The position numbers were made by a program, and so were the translations under genes. Below are positions 25,336-32,490 of a stretch of DNA of 37,633 nucleotides, one piece after another. Under the pieces are notes generated by a model. It was not told where the DNA came from. It ran no database searches and saw nothing but the letters and a program-made list of their open reading frames with translations. The stretch lies in NCBI RefSeq assembly GCF_000802365.1, contig NZ_JSZE01000009.1, forward strand, positions 1 to 37,633. The letters run 5' to 3'. Source of the DNA: Xanthomonas cannabis pv. cannabis. GTDB lineage: Bacteria; Pseudomonadota; Gammaproteobacteria; Xanthomonadales; Xanthomonadaceae. How positions within the stretch are numbered: the stretch's first letter is position 1; every line of letters starts with the position of its first letter.

Positions 25336-25352
25336 TGTGCATATACTGTGCA
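25336..25352 (+). promoter_or_regulatory. Palindrome and -10-like sequence upstream of the toxin-antitoxin pair
   Basis: GTGCA (25336-25340) and TGCAC (25348-25352) flank the -10-like TATACT (25341-25346). The site lies 22 bases before the antitoxin ATG. This arrangement is common for autoregulated toxin-antitoxin promoters, where the antitoxin binds over the -10 region. No good -35 was found. Confidence 0.5.
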
Positions 25353-25374
25353 CGTCACCTGCCCGAGCACACCC

Positions 25375-25749
25375 ATGGTCGCCGTCCTCAATCCCCTCTC
25401 CCTGACCGAGCGGTTGCGCGCGCCCGACCGCACCATTCTGTCGCCGGCAGCCATGGCCGGCCTGCTGGAGCTGTCGCAGCAGGAGCTGGCCGAGCTGGCC
25501 GGCGTGCATCGCAACAGCCTGCGCGTGCATCCGGAAAGCCCGCGCGTGCAGGAAGTGTTGCGCAATCTCTCGCGGCTGCTGGTGGCGATGGCGCAGATCC
25601 AGCCGGACGAACATCAGGTGGTGTTCCATCTGAAAAACACCCCGATCCCCGTCTTCGAGTTCGCCACCCTGCTGGAGGTGGTCAAGCAGGGCCGCACCGA
25701 CGATGCGTTGACCTACCTGCGGACCGTCGCCTCGGGGGCCGCCGGTTGA
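25375..25749 (+). CDS. Xre/MbcA/ParS-type antitoxin
   Basis: A 124-residue antitoxin of the COG5642 family, partner to RES-domain toxins. A helix-turn-helix occupies residues about 20-50 (LLELSQQELAELAGVHRNSLRVHPES). The C-terminal toxin-binding domain reads FHLKNTPIPVFEFATLLEVVKQGRTDDALTYLRTV, matching the NPIPxF-xGxTPLEL-like region in a diverged form. The ATG at 25375 follows a palindrome that overlaps a -10-like sequence. The stop overlaps the toxin start by four bases, so the antitoxin is made first and the two are coupled. It should bind the toxin and repress the promoter. Confidence 0.87.
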   Translation: MVAVLNPLSLTERLRAPDRTILSPAAMAGLLELSQQELAELAGVHRNSLRVHPESPRVQEVLRNLSRLLVAMAQIQPDEHQVVFHLKNTPIPVFEFATLLEVVKQGRTDDALTYLRTVASGAAG

Positions 25750-26267
25750 AGCTGAGCGCTCCGGCGCACTGCACGCTGTATCGCGCCTTCACTCCGCGCT
25801 GGGCCGCCGAACCCCTGAGTGGTGCCGGTGCGGCGCGCTCGGGCGGGCGCTTCAATCGTTTCGGTCAGCCGGCGCTGTACCTGTCTTTGCAACTGGACAC
25901 GGCGGCGGCCGAATACGCACAGGCCGCCCCGTTCCTGCCGCCGTTCACGCTGGTCAGCTACGCAGCCGAGCTGCCGGCGCTGGCCGATCTGCGCCTGCTC
26001 GATGCCAGCTGGGACGCGCTCTGGGCCGACTGGACCGACGACTGGCGCAAGGCCCTGGTCACCAAGGTCGAGCCGGTGAGTTGGGTGCTCGGCGACCTGC
26101 TGCGTGAGGCGCAGATTCCCGGGGTGATCTTTCCCAGCCTGGCAGCGCCGGACGGGGTCAACGTGGTGCTGTTCCTGGACATGCTGCAGCCCGAGCAGGT
26201 GCTGCGGGTGCTCGACGATGGCCGGCTGCCACGCGATGGGCGCAGCTGGGGCGATCCGCCGCCATAA
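25746..26267 (+). CDS. RES-domain toxin
   Basis: A 173-residue RES-family (COG5654) toxin. The domain name comes from conserved Arg, Glu and Ser residues; here LYRAF, GGRFNRFGQPALYLS and TAAAEYAQA supply them, and the C-terminal DVxxP-like block reads LREAQIPGVIFPSLAAPDG. Members such as MbcT and related proteins degrade NAD+ in stress. The frame begins with TTG at 25746, giving a TTGA overlap with the antitoxin stop. No other start in the frame fits better, since the family begins with a short strand before LYR. A rare TTG start may keep toxin output low. Confidence 0.87.
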   Translation: MKLSAPAHCTLYRAFTPRWAAEPLSGAGAARSGGRFNRFGQPALYLSLQLDTAAAEYAQAAPFLPPFTLVSYAAELPALADLRLLDASWDALWADWTDDWRKALVTKVEPVSWVLGDLLREAQIPGVIFPSLAAPDGVNVVLFLDMLQPEQVLRVLDDGRLPRDGRSWGDPPP

Positions 26268-26279
26268 TCGGCCGCGGTC

Positions 26280-26615
26280 TCAGCCCATCAGCAGGTGCGC
26301 AGCGCCAGCCAACACCGGCACGGCGATGGCGGCCGGCAGCACCGCGCCACGCCGATAGGGCAGCAGCCACAGTGCCAGCACTGCCGCGGCGGCAGTCAGC
26401 GTTCCCAGCCACAGCACCGGGCCGATGCCCCACCCCTGCGCGCGGACCGCCAGGCCAAAGGTGAGCAGCAGCAACAGCCAGCCGATGCTGCGCAACTGCC
26501 GCGTGCGCGCAGCGCCCAGGCTGCGGCCACGCAGCTCGTGCTGGTGTTTTTCCATCGCCAGGCACAGCGCCGCGAAGCCGGAAAAATTCAACGCCAGCAA
26601 CAGCATCACGCTCAT
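26280..26615 (-). CDS. DUF3325-type small membrane protein
   Basis: A 111-residue inner-membrane protein with about three or four hydrophobic stretches: SVMLLLALNFSGFAALCLAM, GWLLLLLTFGLAVRA, VLWLGTLTAAAAVLALWLLP and AAIAVPVLAGAAHLLMG. The short linker KHQHELRGRSL and the overall pattern match the DUF3325 family that follows PepSY-TM proteins in iron-uptake loci. The ATG at 26615 overlaps the TGA of the PepSY protein by four bases (ATGA). It is the last gene of the operon. Its function is unknown. Confidence 0.85.
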   Translation of the reverse strand: MSVMLLLALNFSGFAALCLAMEKHQHELRGRSLGAARTRQLRSIGWLLLLLTFGLAVRAQGWGIGPVLWLGTLTAAAAVLALWLLPYRRGAVLPAAIAVPVLAGAAHLLMG

Positions 26616-28228
26616 GCACTTTCCTGCATCGGCACGCTGTTTTGCGCCGGGGCGGCGACCGTGGCACGCGTCCGTCGGGCAGCCGCGGATTGCGGCGCCT
26701 TCCAGTGCTGCAAGCGCCAGCCGGCAATGCCCAGGCAGATACCCAGGCCCAGGCAGACCAGATCCACGCCGGCCAGCATCCATTGGCCGGCCGGCAGCGT
26801 CACGCCCAGATGCACATCGGTGGTGATCGCGTTGAGCAGCGGCACCAGCGCAAACAACGCGCCGCCCAGGTACAGCTGCCAGCTCCACATCGCGCGGCGC
26901 GGCCAGACGAACGCAGCCAACAACGCGCTGGCCCAGGCGGCAAAGAACAGGTTCGCTTCCATCGCTGCGCGCGCTTCCAGCGCCACAGGCAACAGTCGGT
27001 TTGCCCAGAAGAAGCTGGCAAAGGCGATCGGCAGCCCGGCCACGGTGCCGATGTTGAGTGCGTCCACCAGGCGCAGTCCGAACCCGATGCGTCCGGCCTT
27101 CAGGTGCTTGGGGCGTTCCTTCACCGCCCACATCACCACGCCGCTGGCCACCATCAGGCAGCCAAGCAGGCCGGAAGCAAAAAACAGCACGCGCAGCCAC
27201 GGACCGGCAAAGTGCGCGATGTGCAGCCCCACCATCACCCCGCGCGTTTCGCTCGCGCCACCGGGCACGCCGCTGCGCTGCAGGCGCGCGCCGGTGAGGC
27301 CGTCGTACAGGATGGAGGGCGCGGTGCTGGACAGCTGCGCGGCCAATTGGCTGACGCCGACTGCCGCATGCGCATCGTTGGGTAGCGACACCGCCACGTT
27401 GCCGATCTCGCCCCCACGCAGGTCGCTGCGGGCGCGCACCACAAACTGTTCCAGCGGCAGCATGTGCGCCGGCGTGCCGGCCGCCTGCCGGGTGTCGGCC
27501 ACGCGGTTGGCCGACTCGTCGTAAAAGCGCATCTCGTCGCTGGCGTAGCGTGCCTTGATGCCCCACGGCAGGTACATGAACATCAAGGTCACGATGCCGG
27601 TATAGGTGATCATCGCGTGGTATGGCAGCGCGGTCACTGCGCTGACGTTATGGAAGTCCAGCCACGAGCGCAGGCCCTTGCCCGGGCGGAACGTGAAAAA
27701 GTCCTTGAAGATCTTCTTGTGCGTGATCACGCCGCTGATGATGGCCACCAGCATGAACATCGCGCAGAACCCGACGATGTAGCGTGCCCACAGAACCGGC
27801 AAATAATGCAGGTCGAAGTGCAGCCGGTAGAAGAAGTCGCCGCCCAGCGTGTCGCGCGCGGCGATCTCCTTGCCGGTGGCCGGGTCGATGATGGCGTTGC
27901 CGTACATCTCGCGGCGGCTGGCCGGTTTGCCGTCGGCCGGTGCGGGGTTCTGCCAGTACATGCTGACCACCGGCGTCCGCGCGTCCGGCAAGGTGATGTT
28001 CCAGCTCACTGCGTCTGCTGCATGTGTCTGCAGATACTGCTCGGCGCTGCGGACGGCGGCCTCGCTGTTCACCGTGGTGGTGGGCAGCTCCGGACGCATC
28101 CAGCGGCTGATTTCATCGCGGTAGTAACTGGCGGTGCCGCCCATGAAGATCAGCAGCAGCACCCAGCCGACCAGCAGGCCGGTCCAGGTATGCAGCCATG
28201 CCATCGACTGGCGAAACCCCTGCTTCAT
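26612..28228 (-). CDS. PepSY-associated transmembrane protein (siderophore/iron-reductase type)
   Basis: A 538-residue inner-membrane protein of the PepSY-TM family. It starts at ATG 28228, where the first membrane helix begins after KQGFRQSMAWLHTWTG; the family signature HTWTGLLVGWVLLLIFMGGTASYYRDEIS is clear. More helices follow (YIVGFCAMFMLVAIISGVI, LRVLFFASGLLGCLMVASG, and a C-terminal cluster), and the RLHFDLHY and LHIAHFAGPW histidines look like metal or haem ligands. A known member, FpvG of Pseudomonas, releases iron from ferri-siderophores by reduction; that role here is inference. ATGA overlaps with both neighbours indicate a tight operon. Confidence 0.9.
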   Translation of the reverse strand: MKQGFRQSMAWLHTWTGLLVGWVLLLIFMGGTASYYRDEISRWMRPELPTTTVNSEAAVRSAEQYLQTHAADAVSWNITLPDARTPVVSMYWQNPAPADGKPASRREMYGNAIIDPATGKEIAARDTLGGDFFYRLHFDLHYLPVLWARYIVGFCAMFMLVAIISGVITHKKIFKDFFTFRPGKGLRSWLDFHNVSAVTALPYHAMITYTGIVTLMFMYLPWGIKARYASDEMRFYDESANRVADTRQAAGTPAHMLPLEQFVVRARSDLRGGEIGNVAVSLPNDAHAAVGVSQLAAQLSSTAPSILYDGLTGARLQRSGVPGGASETRGVMVGLHIAHFAGPWLRVLFFASGLLGCLMVASGVVMWAVKERPKHLKAGRIGFGLRLVDALNIGTVAGLPIAFASFFWANRLLPVALEARAAMEANLFFAAWASALLAAFVWPRRAMWSWQLYLGGALFALVPLLNAITTDVHLGVTLPAGQWMLAGVDLVCLGLGICLGIAGWRLQHWKAPQSAAARRTRATVAAPAQNSVPMQESA

Positions 28229-28536
28229 GCCGCTCCCCGCTGCAGCCAGGCCGCCAGCGCGAACATCAGCGCCGCCGGAACTGCGATTCCCGCCCAGGCC
28301 CGCCACACGCTGGCGGTGGCAAATGCCCACAGCGGCGCGCAGGCGCACACCACGATGCCGACCAGCATGCTGGTCAACACCGCTTCACTGCGCGGCATCG
28401 GCAGGACCAGGGCCAGCAACAGGTTGGTGGCGCTGGCCAGCGCATAACCGCCAACGATCGCGGCCAACGTCCGCGCCAGCACGCCCAGCCACGGGCGCCT
28501 GAACCAGGGAAGCGACAGGGGCGGGGCGCTGGACAT
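28225..28536 (-). CDS. DUF3649-type small membrane protein
   Basis: A 103-residue membrane protein with three or so hydrophobic segments (LARTLAAIVGGYALASATNLLLALVLP, VLTSMLVGIVVCACAPLWAFA and AGIAVPAALMFALAAWL). Its small size, composition and place before a PepSY-TM gene match DUF3649. The stop overlaps the ATG of the PepSY protein (ATGA), and 25 bases separate it from the DUF4198 gene. It probably supports the membrane complex of the operon; no activity is known. Confidence 0.85.
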   Translation of the reverse strand: MSSAPPLSLPWFRRPWLGVLARTLAAIVGGYALASATNLLLALVLPMPRSEAVLTSMLVGIVVCACAPLWAFATASVWRAWAGIAVPAALMFALAAWLQRGAA

Positions 28537-28561
28537 CAGGCAAGCGTTGGAGGTGGCCGGT

Positions 28562-29206
28562 TTATTCGGCGACGAAGGTCAGCGTGCTGATGTGGTGCAC
28601 CAGCGTCACCTGCTTGCCGGCGATCTCGCGCTTGACCGGCTCCTTGTTGTTCATCACCAGGATGTGGCGACCGGGGCGCAGCTTGGGCAGGGTGACCTGG
28701 CCCTTGGCGTCGGAGGTCAGCGTCTTCTGCCACTTCTGCGGGTCGATCACGGTGACCTCGGCCTTGGGCAGCGGCTTGTTGCGATACAGCACCGTGAGCG
28801 TGCTGCCGTTGGCGGTGGTGGGCACCAGTTCCAGATCCAGCTTGGCCGACGGGGTCGCGCGGCCGGCACGGGCGTAATAGCTCACCGTCTCGAAGCCGCC
28901 GGCCTCACCCTTCCACGGCTCGAACACACTGTCGTCGCTCAACCAGGCATCGCCCGCGCCAGACAGAGGTGCAGTCAGGAACTCGCTGCCGCGTTGCAGT
29001 GCACCGGCCTTGCCGGCAGTACCGAACACGGTCGGCTTGACCACGCGCTTGATCTCGTCCTGGCCGTGATCGAGCGTTTCCTGCGCCGGCTCGCCGAAGA
29101 AGATGCGCACCGGGCCGCTGCCATCGCGTTCGATCCAGATTTCGTGGGCCTGGGCGGACAGACTGAGGCTGGCCAGGGCCAGGCAGGACAGCAGGAAGGA
29201 TTTCAT
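28562..29206 (-). CDS. DUF4198 periplasmic protein
   Basis: A 214-residue exported protein with a clear signal peptide (KSFLLSCLALASLSLSAQA) followed by HEIWIERDGSG. The HEIW start of the mature protein and the C-terminal Ig-like PKAEVTVIDPQKWQK and LPKLRPGRHILVM sequences match the DUF4198 family, found in periplasmic proteins linked to metal uptake. It is the first gene of the four-gene operon. The ATG at 29206 lies about 60 bases downstream of a Fur-like palindrome. Its likely job is to handle a metal or siderophore in the periplasm. Confidence 0.85.
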   Translation of the reverse strand: MKSFLLSCLALASLSLSAQAHEIWIERDGSGPVRIFFGEPAQETLDHGQDEIKRVVKPTVFGTAGKAGALQRGSEFLTAPLSGAGDAWLSDDSVFEPWKGEAGGFETVSYYARAGRATPSAKLDLELVPTTANGSTLTVLYRNKPLPKAEVTVIDPQKWQKTLTSDAKGQVTLPKLRPGRHILVMNNKEPVKREIAGKQVTLVHHISTLTFVAE

Positions 29207-29265
29207 CGCGGCGACTCCTGGTAACGGACCGGGCGAGGCGACAGGCGCGTCCCCGTGGATTGATG

Positions 29266-29283
29266 GGAATGATACGCAATTCC
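29266..29283 (-). promoter_or_regulatory. Candidate Fur-like palindrome upstream of the DUF4198 operon
   Basis: GGAAT (29266-29270) and ATTCC (29279-29283) flank GATACGCA. Read on the transcribed strand it is GGAATTGCGTATCATTCC, which shares the ATCATT half-site of Fur boxes. The match is partial; support is the iron-type gene content and the position about 60 bases before the start. Confidence 0.35.
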
Positions 29284-29486
29284 GTCGGGCCAGACCAACG
29301 CGCCATGCGGCATTGCGGCAATTTGCCGGCAGGCGCGAGCGTGCCCGTGCGCAGGAACCATCTCCAGGTGGGGCAGGCTGCACATTGGCTGCAATCCCTG
29401 TCACGCACGCTGGTCAGACTGGCAGGAACTGTGCTCTATACTCCGGCGCTAGCAGAGGTCTTCGACCAACAGCCAGGGGTGAGCGC

Positions 29487-30005
29487 GTGCGGAATTACGA
29501 CCTCGAGTTCCTGAAAAAATTCTCGATGGTGATCGGATTACTGGTAGTGATCACCCTGGGCCTGATCGCCCTGGCAGCGTATTTGCAACGCGCCATTCCC
29601 GACGAGGTCTCGCCGACTGCCGCCAAGCGTGTGCAGCAGCGCATCGCGCCGGCCGGCGCGGTCTATGCCGGCACCACCGGTGCGGCGGCGCAGGCAGCCG
29701 CCCAGGCGGCAGCGCTGGCCAAGGCCTCATCGCAGTCGGCCTACGGTGGCACCACCGACGGCAAGACCATCTTCGACAACCTGTGCACCGCCTGCCACAC
29801 CACCGGCGTGGGCAAGGCGCCGACGCTGGACCACTCGCACTGGGATGCGCGTATCGCCCAGGGCAAGGACACCTTGTACAAGCACGCGATCGAGGGCTAC
29901 ACCGGCCCGGATGGCGGCATCATGCCGCCCAAGGGCGGCAACCCGGCGCTGACCGAAGAACAGGTGCGTGCAACGGTGGACTGGATGCTGGGCAATCTGA
30001 AGTAA
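29487..30005 (+). CDS. Membrane-anchored c-type cytochrome (c5-like)
   Basis: A 172-residue single-haem cytochrome c. An N-terminal helix (VIGLLVVITLGLIALAAYL) anchors it to the inner membrane. An Ala-rich linker (GAAAQAAAQAAALAKASSQS) leads to the haem domain, with the CxxCH motif in DNLCTACHTTG and the axial methionine in GGIMPPKGG. This pattern is typical of cytochrome c5-family electron carriers. The start is GTG at 29487, with AGGGG about eight bases upstream; longer frames lack the anchor context. It stands alone on the plus strand and probably passes electrons in the periplasm. The partner oxidase or reductase is not in the window. Confidence 0.92.
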   Translation: MRNYDLEFLKKFSMVIGLLVVITLGLIALAAYLQRAIPDEVSPTAAKRVQQRIAPAGAVYAGTTGAAAQAAAQAAALAKASSQSAYGGTTDGKTIFDNLCTACHTTGVGKAPTLDHSHWDARIAQGKDTLYKHAIEGYTGPDGGIMPPKGGNPALTEEQVRATVDWMLGNLK

Positions 30006-30156
30006 GGTCGCTGTGGGGCATCGCGTAGCGTGCTGCGCCGTTGGCGCTCCTGCACTGCCAATCGCTAGTGTTGCCCGTCGCTTGATCGGATGTGTCGCCT
30101 ACAGACCAGGTGCGGGCAAGCGCAGCGGAGTGTCAGTGCGGCCTACTGGTCACATC

Positions 30157-30251
30157 GCGTGTCCCGTAAAGGACACGCCTGGCGGCACGTCACTGCGGTT
30201 TGTTAGCCTGTTCCCGCGCTTCACCCTCTCGCGCCGCCTTCCGGGCGGCGC
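30157..30251 (+). terminator. Two hairpins in the cytochrome-nuclease intergenic region
   Basis: GCGTGTCC (30157-30164) pairs with GGACACGC (30171-30178) around a six-base loop. GCGCCGCC (30231-30238) pairs with GGCGGCGC (30244-30251) around TTCCG, followed by TTGCGTTTG. The second could terminate the upstream transcript weakly, or form in the leader just before the nuclease ribosome binding site. Confidence 0.5.
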
Positions 30252-30284
30252 TTGCGTTTGATCCATCCCATCTGGAGTCGTTCG

Positions 30285-32003
30285 ATGTCGCATCGCCCGC
30301 TGCTTGTGCTCGGTCTGGTCGGTCTATTGGCGCCACTGCTTTGCAGCGCTGCCGACGGTGCCGCGCAGCGGCTCTCGATTGCCGACGTGCAGGGCGAGGA
30401 CACCCGCAGCCCGTACGATGGCCGGGCGGTCGAGGTGGAAGGCATCGTCACGGCCGACACGCGGGTGGGCCTGGCCGGCCTGTTCGTGCAGCAGCCGGGC
30501 GTCGAGCCGCGGCGCTCGCACGGGCTGTTCGTCACCGGTGCCGGCAATGCCGAGGTGGCGGTGGGCGACCGCGTGCGCATCGTCGGCACGGTGCGCGAGG
30601 TCTCGGCAGGTGGCGAAGCGAGTCTGACCACGCTGGAGGCCAGCAGTATCGAGCGGCTTGCCAGCGGCCAGCCGGTGCCGGTGCGCATGCTCAGCGGGCC
30701 GCCGGCCAACTGGGAAGCGCTGGAAGGCGAACACGTGCGCATCGCCGCGCTGACGCTCAACGGCAGCGATCGCCTGGACGCCGACGGCGAGCTGGTTGCC
30801 GCGTTCGGTGGGCGGCTGTGGCAGCCGAGCGAAGTGGCGGCGGCCGGCACCCCGGCCTTCGCCCAGGTGGAGGCCGATAACGCGCGTCGCCGCGTGTTGC
30901 TGGACGATGCACGCAATGGGCGCAGCCCCAAGCAGGTGTCCTACCTGCCGGCCGATGCGGCGTTGCGCAGCGGCAGCCTGCTCAAATCGGTCGATGGCAT
31001 CGTCGATCAGCGCTACGACGGCCGGTACCGCATCCAGGTGCTCACGCCGCTGGCCGTGCCGGCCATGCCCACCGCAGTGGCGCCACAGGTGGGTGGCGAC
31101 CTGCGCATCGCCTCGTTCAACCTGGAGAATTTCTTCAATGGCAATGGACGCGGTGGCGGCTTTCCGACCAAGCGCGGCGCGCGCACGCACGAACAGTTCC
31201 AGGCGCAGCTGGCCAAGCTGGTCGCCACCATCGTGCCCTTGCGCGCCGACGTGGCCGCGCTGATGGAGCTGGAAAACGACGGCAGCGGCGCCGATACGGC
31301 GGTGGCGCAACTGGTGGTTGCGCTCAACGCCGCCAGCAAGGACAAGGACTGGCAGTTCGTCGATACCGGCAGCGGTCCGGGCGATGACGCGATCCGGGTC
31401 GGCATCGTGTATCGCAGCTCGCAGGTGACCCCGGTGGGCAAGCCGGCCACGCTGACCGGCGGGCCGTTCGAGAACCACAGCCGCGTGCCGCTGGCGCAGG
31501 CGTTCCGCAGCACGCGCGGGGCGACCTTCGTGGTGGTCGCCAATCACTTCAAATCCAAGGGCTGCGGCTCCGCCAGCGGCGCCGATGCCGACCAGCAGGA
31601 CGGCCAGGCCTGCTGGAACGCCACCCGCACCGAATCGGCCAAGCGCCTGCATCAATGGCTGCAGACCGACCCCACCGGCGCGCAGACCAGGCTGGCCGTG
31701 CTGCTGGGCGACTTCAATGCCTACGCGATGGAAACGCCGATGCGCAGCCTGCGCGCCAGCGGTTGGCAGGACGCCTTCGCCGTGGCTGGCGTCAAGCAGC
31801 CTTACAGCTACGTCTACGACGGCATGAGCGGACGCCTGGACCACGCGCTGCTCAGCCCGGCCATGGCCAAGCAGCTGCGCGGCGCGGTCGAATGGCACAT
31901 CAATGCCGATGCGATGGACGAGGCCGGCTATGCCAAGCGCAATCTGCCCGGCCCGTGGCGCAGTTCCGATCACGACCCGGTATTGCTGGGCTTCTCGCTG
32001 TAG
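30285..32003 (+). CDS. ExeM/NucH-family extracellular endonuclease
   Basis: A 572-residue secreted nuclease. A signal peptide (PLLVLGLVGLLAPLLCSAA) is followed by an OB-fold-like region, from about residue 30, starting LSIADVQGEDTRSPYDGRAVEVEGIVTA. The C-terminal endonuclease/exonuclease/phosphatase domain has SFNLENFFNG, the metal ligand in LMELENDGS, VVVANHFKSKG, LLGDFNAYAMETP and the terminal SSDHDPVLLGF. That architecture matches NucH/ExeM, nucleases used to degrade extracellular DNA in biofilms or traps. The ATG at 30285 follows TGGAG. It is likely exported by the Sec system. Confidence 0.93.
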   Translation: MSHRPLLVLGLVGLLAPLLCSAADGAAQRLSIADVQGEDTRSPYDGRAVEVEGIVTADTRVGLAGLFVQQPGVEPRRSHGLFVTGAGNAEVAVGDRVRIVGTVREVSAGGEASLTTLEASSIERLASGQPVPVRMLSGPPANWEALEGEHVRIAALTLNGSDRLDADGELVAAFGGRLWQPSEVAAAGTPAFAQVEADNARRRVLLDDARNGRSPKQVSYLPADAALRSGSLLKSVDGIVDQRYDGRYRIQVLTPLAVPAMPTAVAPQVGGDLRIASFNLENFFNGNGRGGGFPTKRGARTHEQFQAQLAKLVATIVPLRADVAALMELENDGSGADTAVAQLVVALNAASKDKDWQFVDTGSGPGDDAIRVGIVYRSSQVTPVGKPATLTGGPFENHSRVPLAQAFRSTRGATFVVVANHFKSKGCGSASGADADQQDGQACWNATRTESAKRLHQWLQTDPTGAQTRLAVLLGDFNAYAMETPMRSLRASGWQDAFAVAGVKQPYSYVYDGMSGRLDHALLSPAMAKQLRGAVEWHINADAMDEAGYAKRNLPGPWRSSDHDPVLLGFSL

Positions 32004-32045
32004 CGCAGGCCGGGGATCGAGGTGGCGCGGTGATCGCTCCTGCCG

Positions 32046-32429
32046 CTAGCGCGCGCAGTTTCCGTGTCGGCGCCGCAGCCGCAGATTCACCAGGTGGGTG
32101 CTTGCCAGCAGCAGGCTGCCGACGACCGTGATCGGTGTTTCCCACGCGCCGGCAAGACCGCTCGCGCCGAGCACCAGCCCGGTCAGCCCGCAGATCGCCA
32201 ACACCCAGACCGGTGGCGGCAGCGCGTGCCGGCGGTGGGTGCTCCACAACGCGTAGCCGCTGAGCGGTACCGCCGCCGTGGCAAACACCACATGCACCCA
32301 TTCGGCCCGGCTCCAGGCGCCCAGCAGTGGCAGCGCGGCGGCCAACAGCGGCAGGGCAAGGCAATGCAGCAGGCACAGCCCGGACAAGGCGATGGCCGAG
32401 CTGTCCAGCAGGGAAGTGGTGGCGCGCAT
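32046..32429 (-). CDS. MerC-domain membrane protein
   Basis: A 127-residue protein with four hydrophobic helices. The first contains the cysteine pair GLCLLHCLALPLLAAALPLL, and others are WVHVVFATAAVPLSGYALW, VWVLAICGLTGLVLGASG and ITVVGSLLLASTHLVNL. Cysteines in the first helix and overall shape match the MerC family of heavy-metal transport proteins. It is divergent from a COG0523 GTPase with a Zur-like box between them, so zinc or another metal is a better guess than mercury. The ATG at 32429 follows AGGA. Confidence 0.8.
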   Translation of the reverse strand: MRATTSLLDSSAIALSGLCLLHCLALPLLAAALPLLGAWSRAEWVHVVFATAAVPLSGYALWSTHRRHALPPPVWVLAICGLTGLVLGASGLAGAWETPITVVGSLLLASTHLVNLRLRRRHGNCAR

Positions 32430-32451
32430 CTACAGTGTCCTGTCGGCATAA

Positions 32452-32466
32452 TGTTATATAGTAACA
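32452..32466. promoter_or_regulatory. Candidate Zur box between MerC-like and COG0523 genes
   Basis: TGTTATATAGTAACA is a 15-base palindrome with arms TGTTA and TAACA. It closely resembles the gamma-proteobacterial Zur consensus TGTTATANTATAACA. It lies 22 bases from one start and 24 from the other, so it could repress both genes when zinc is plentiful. Confidence 0.75.
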
Positions 32467-32490
32467 CTTCACTCCAGCCAGGCCGTCAGG

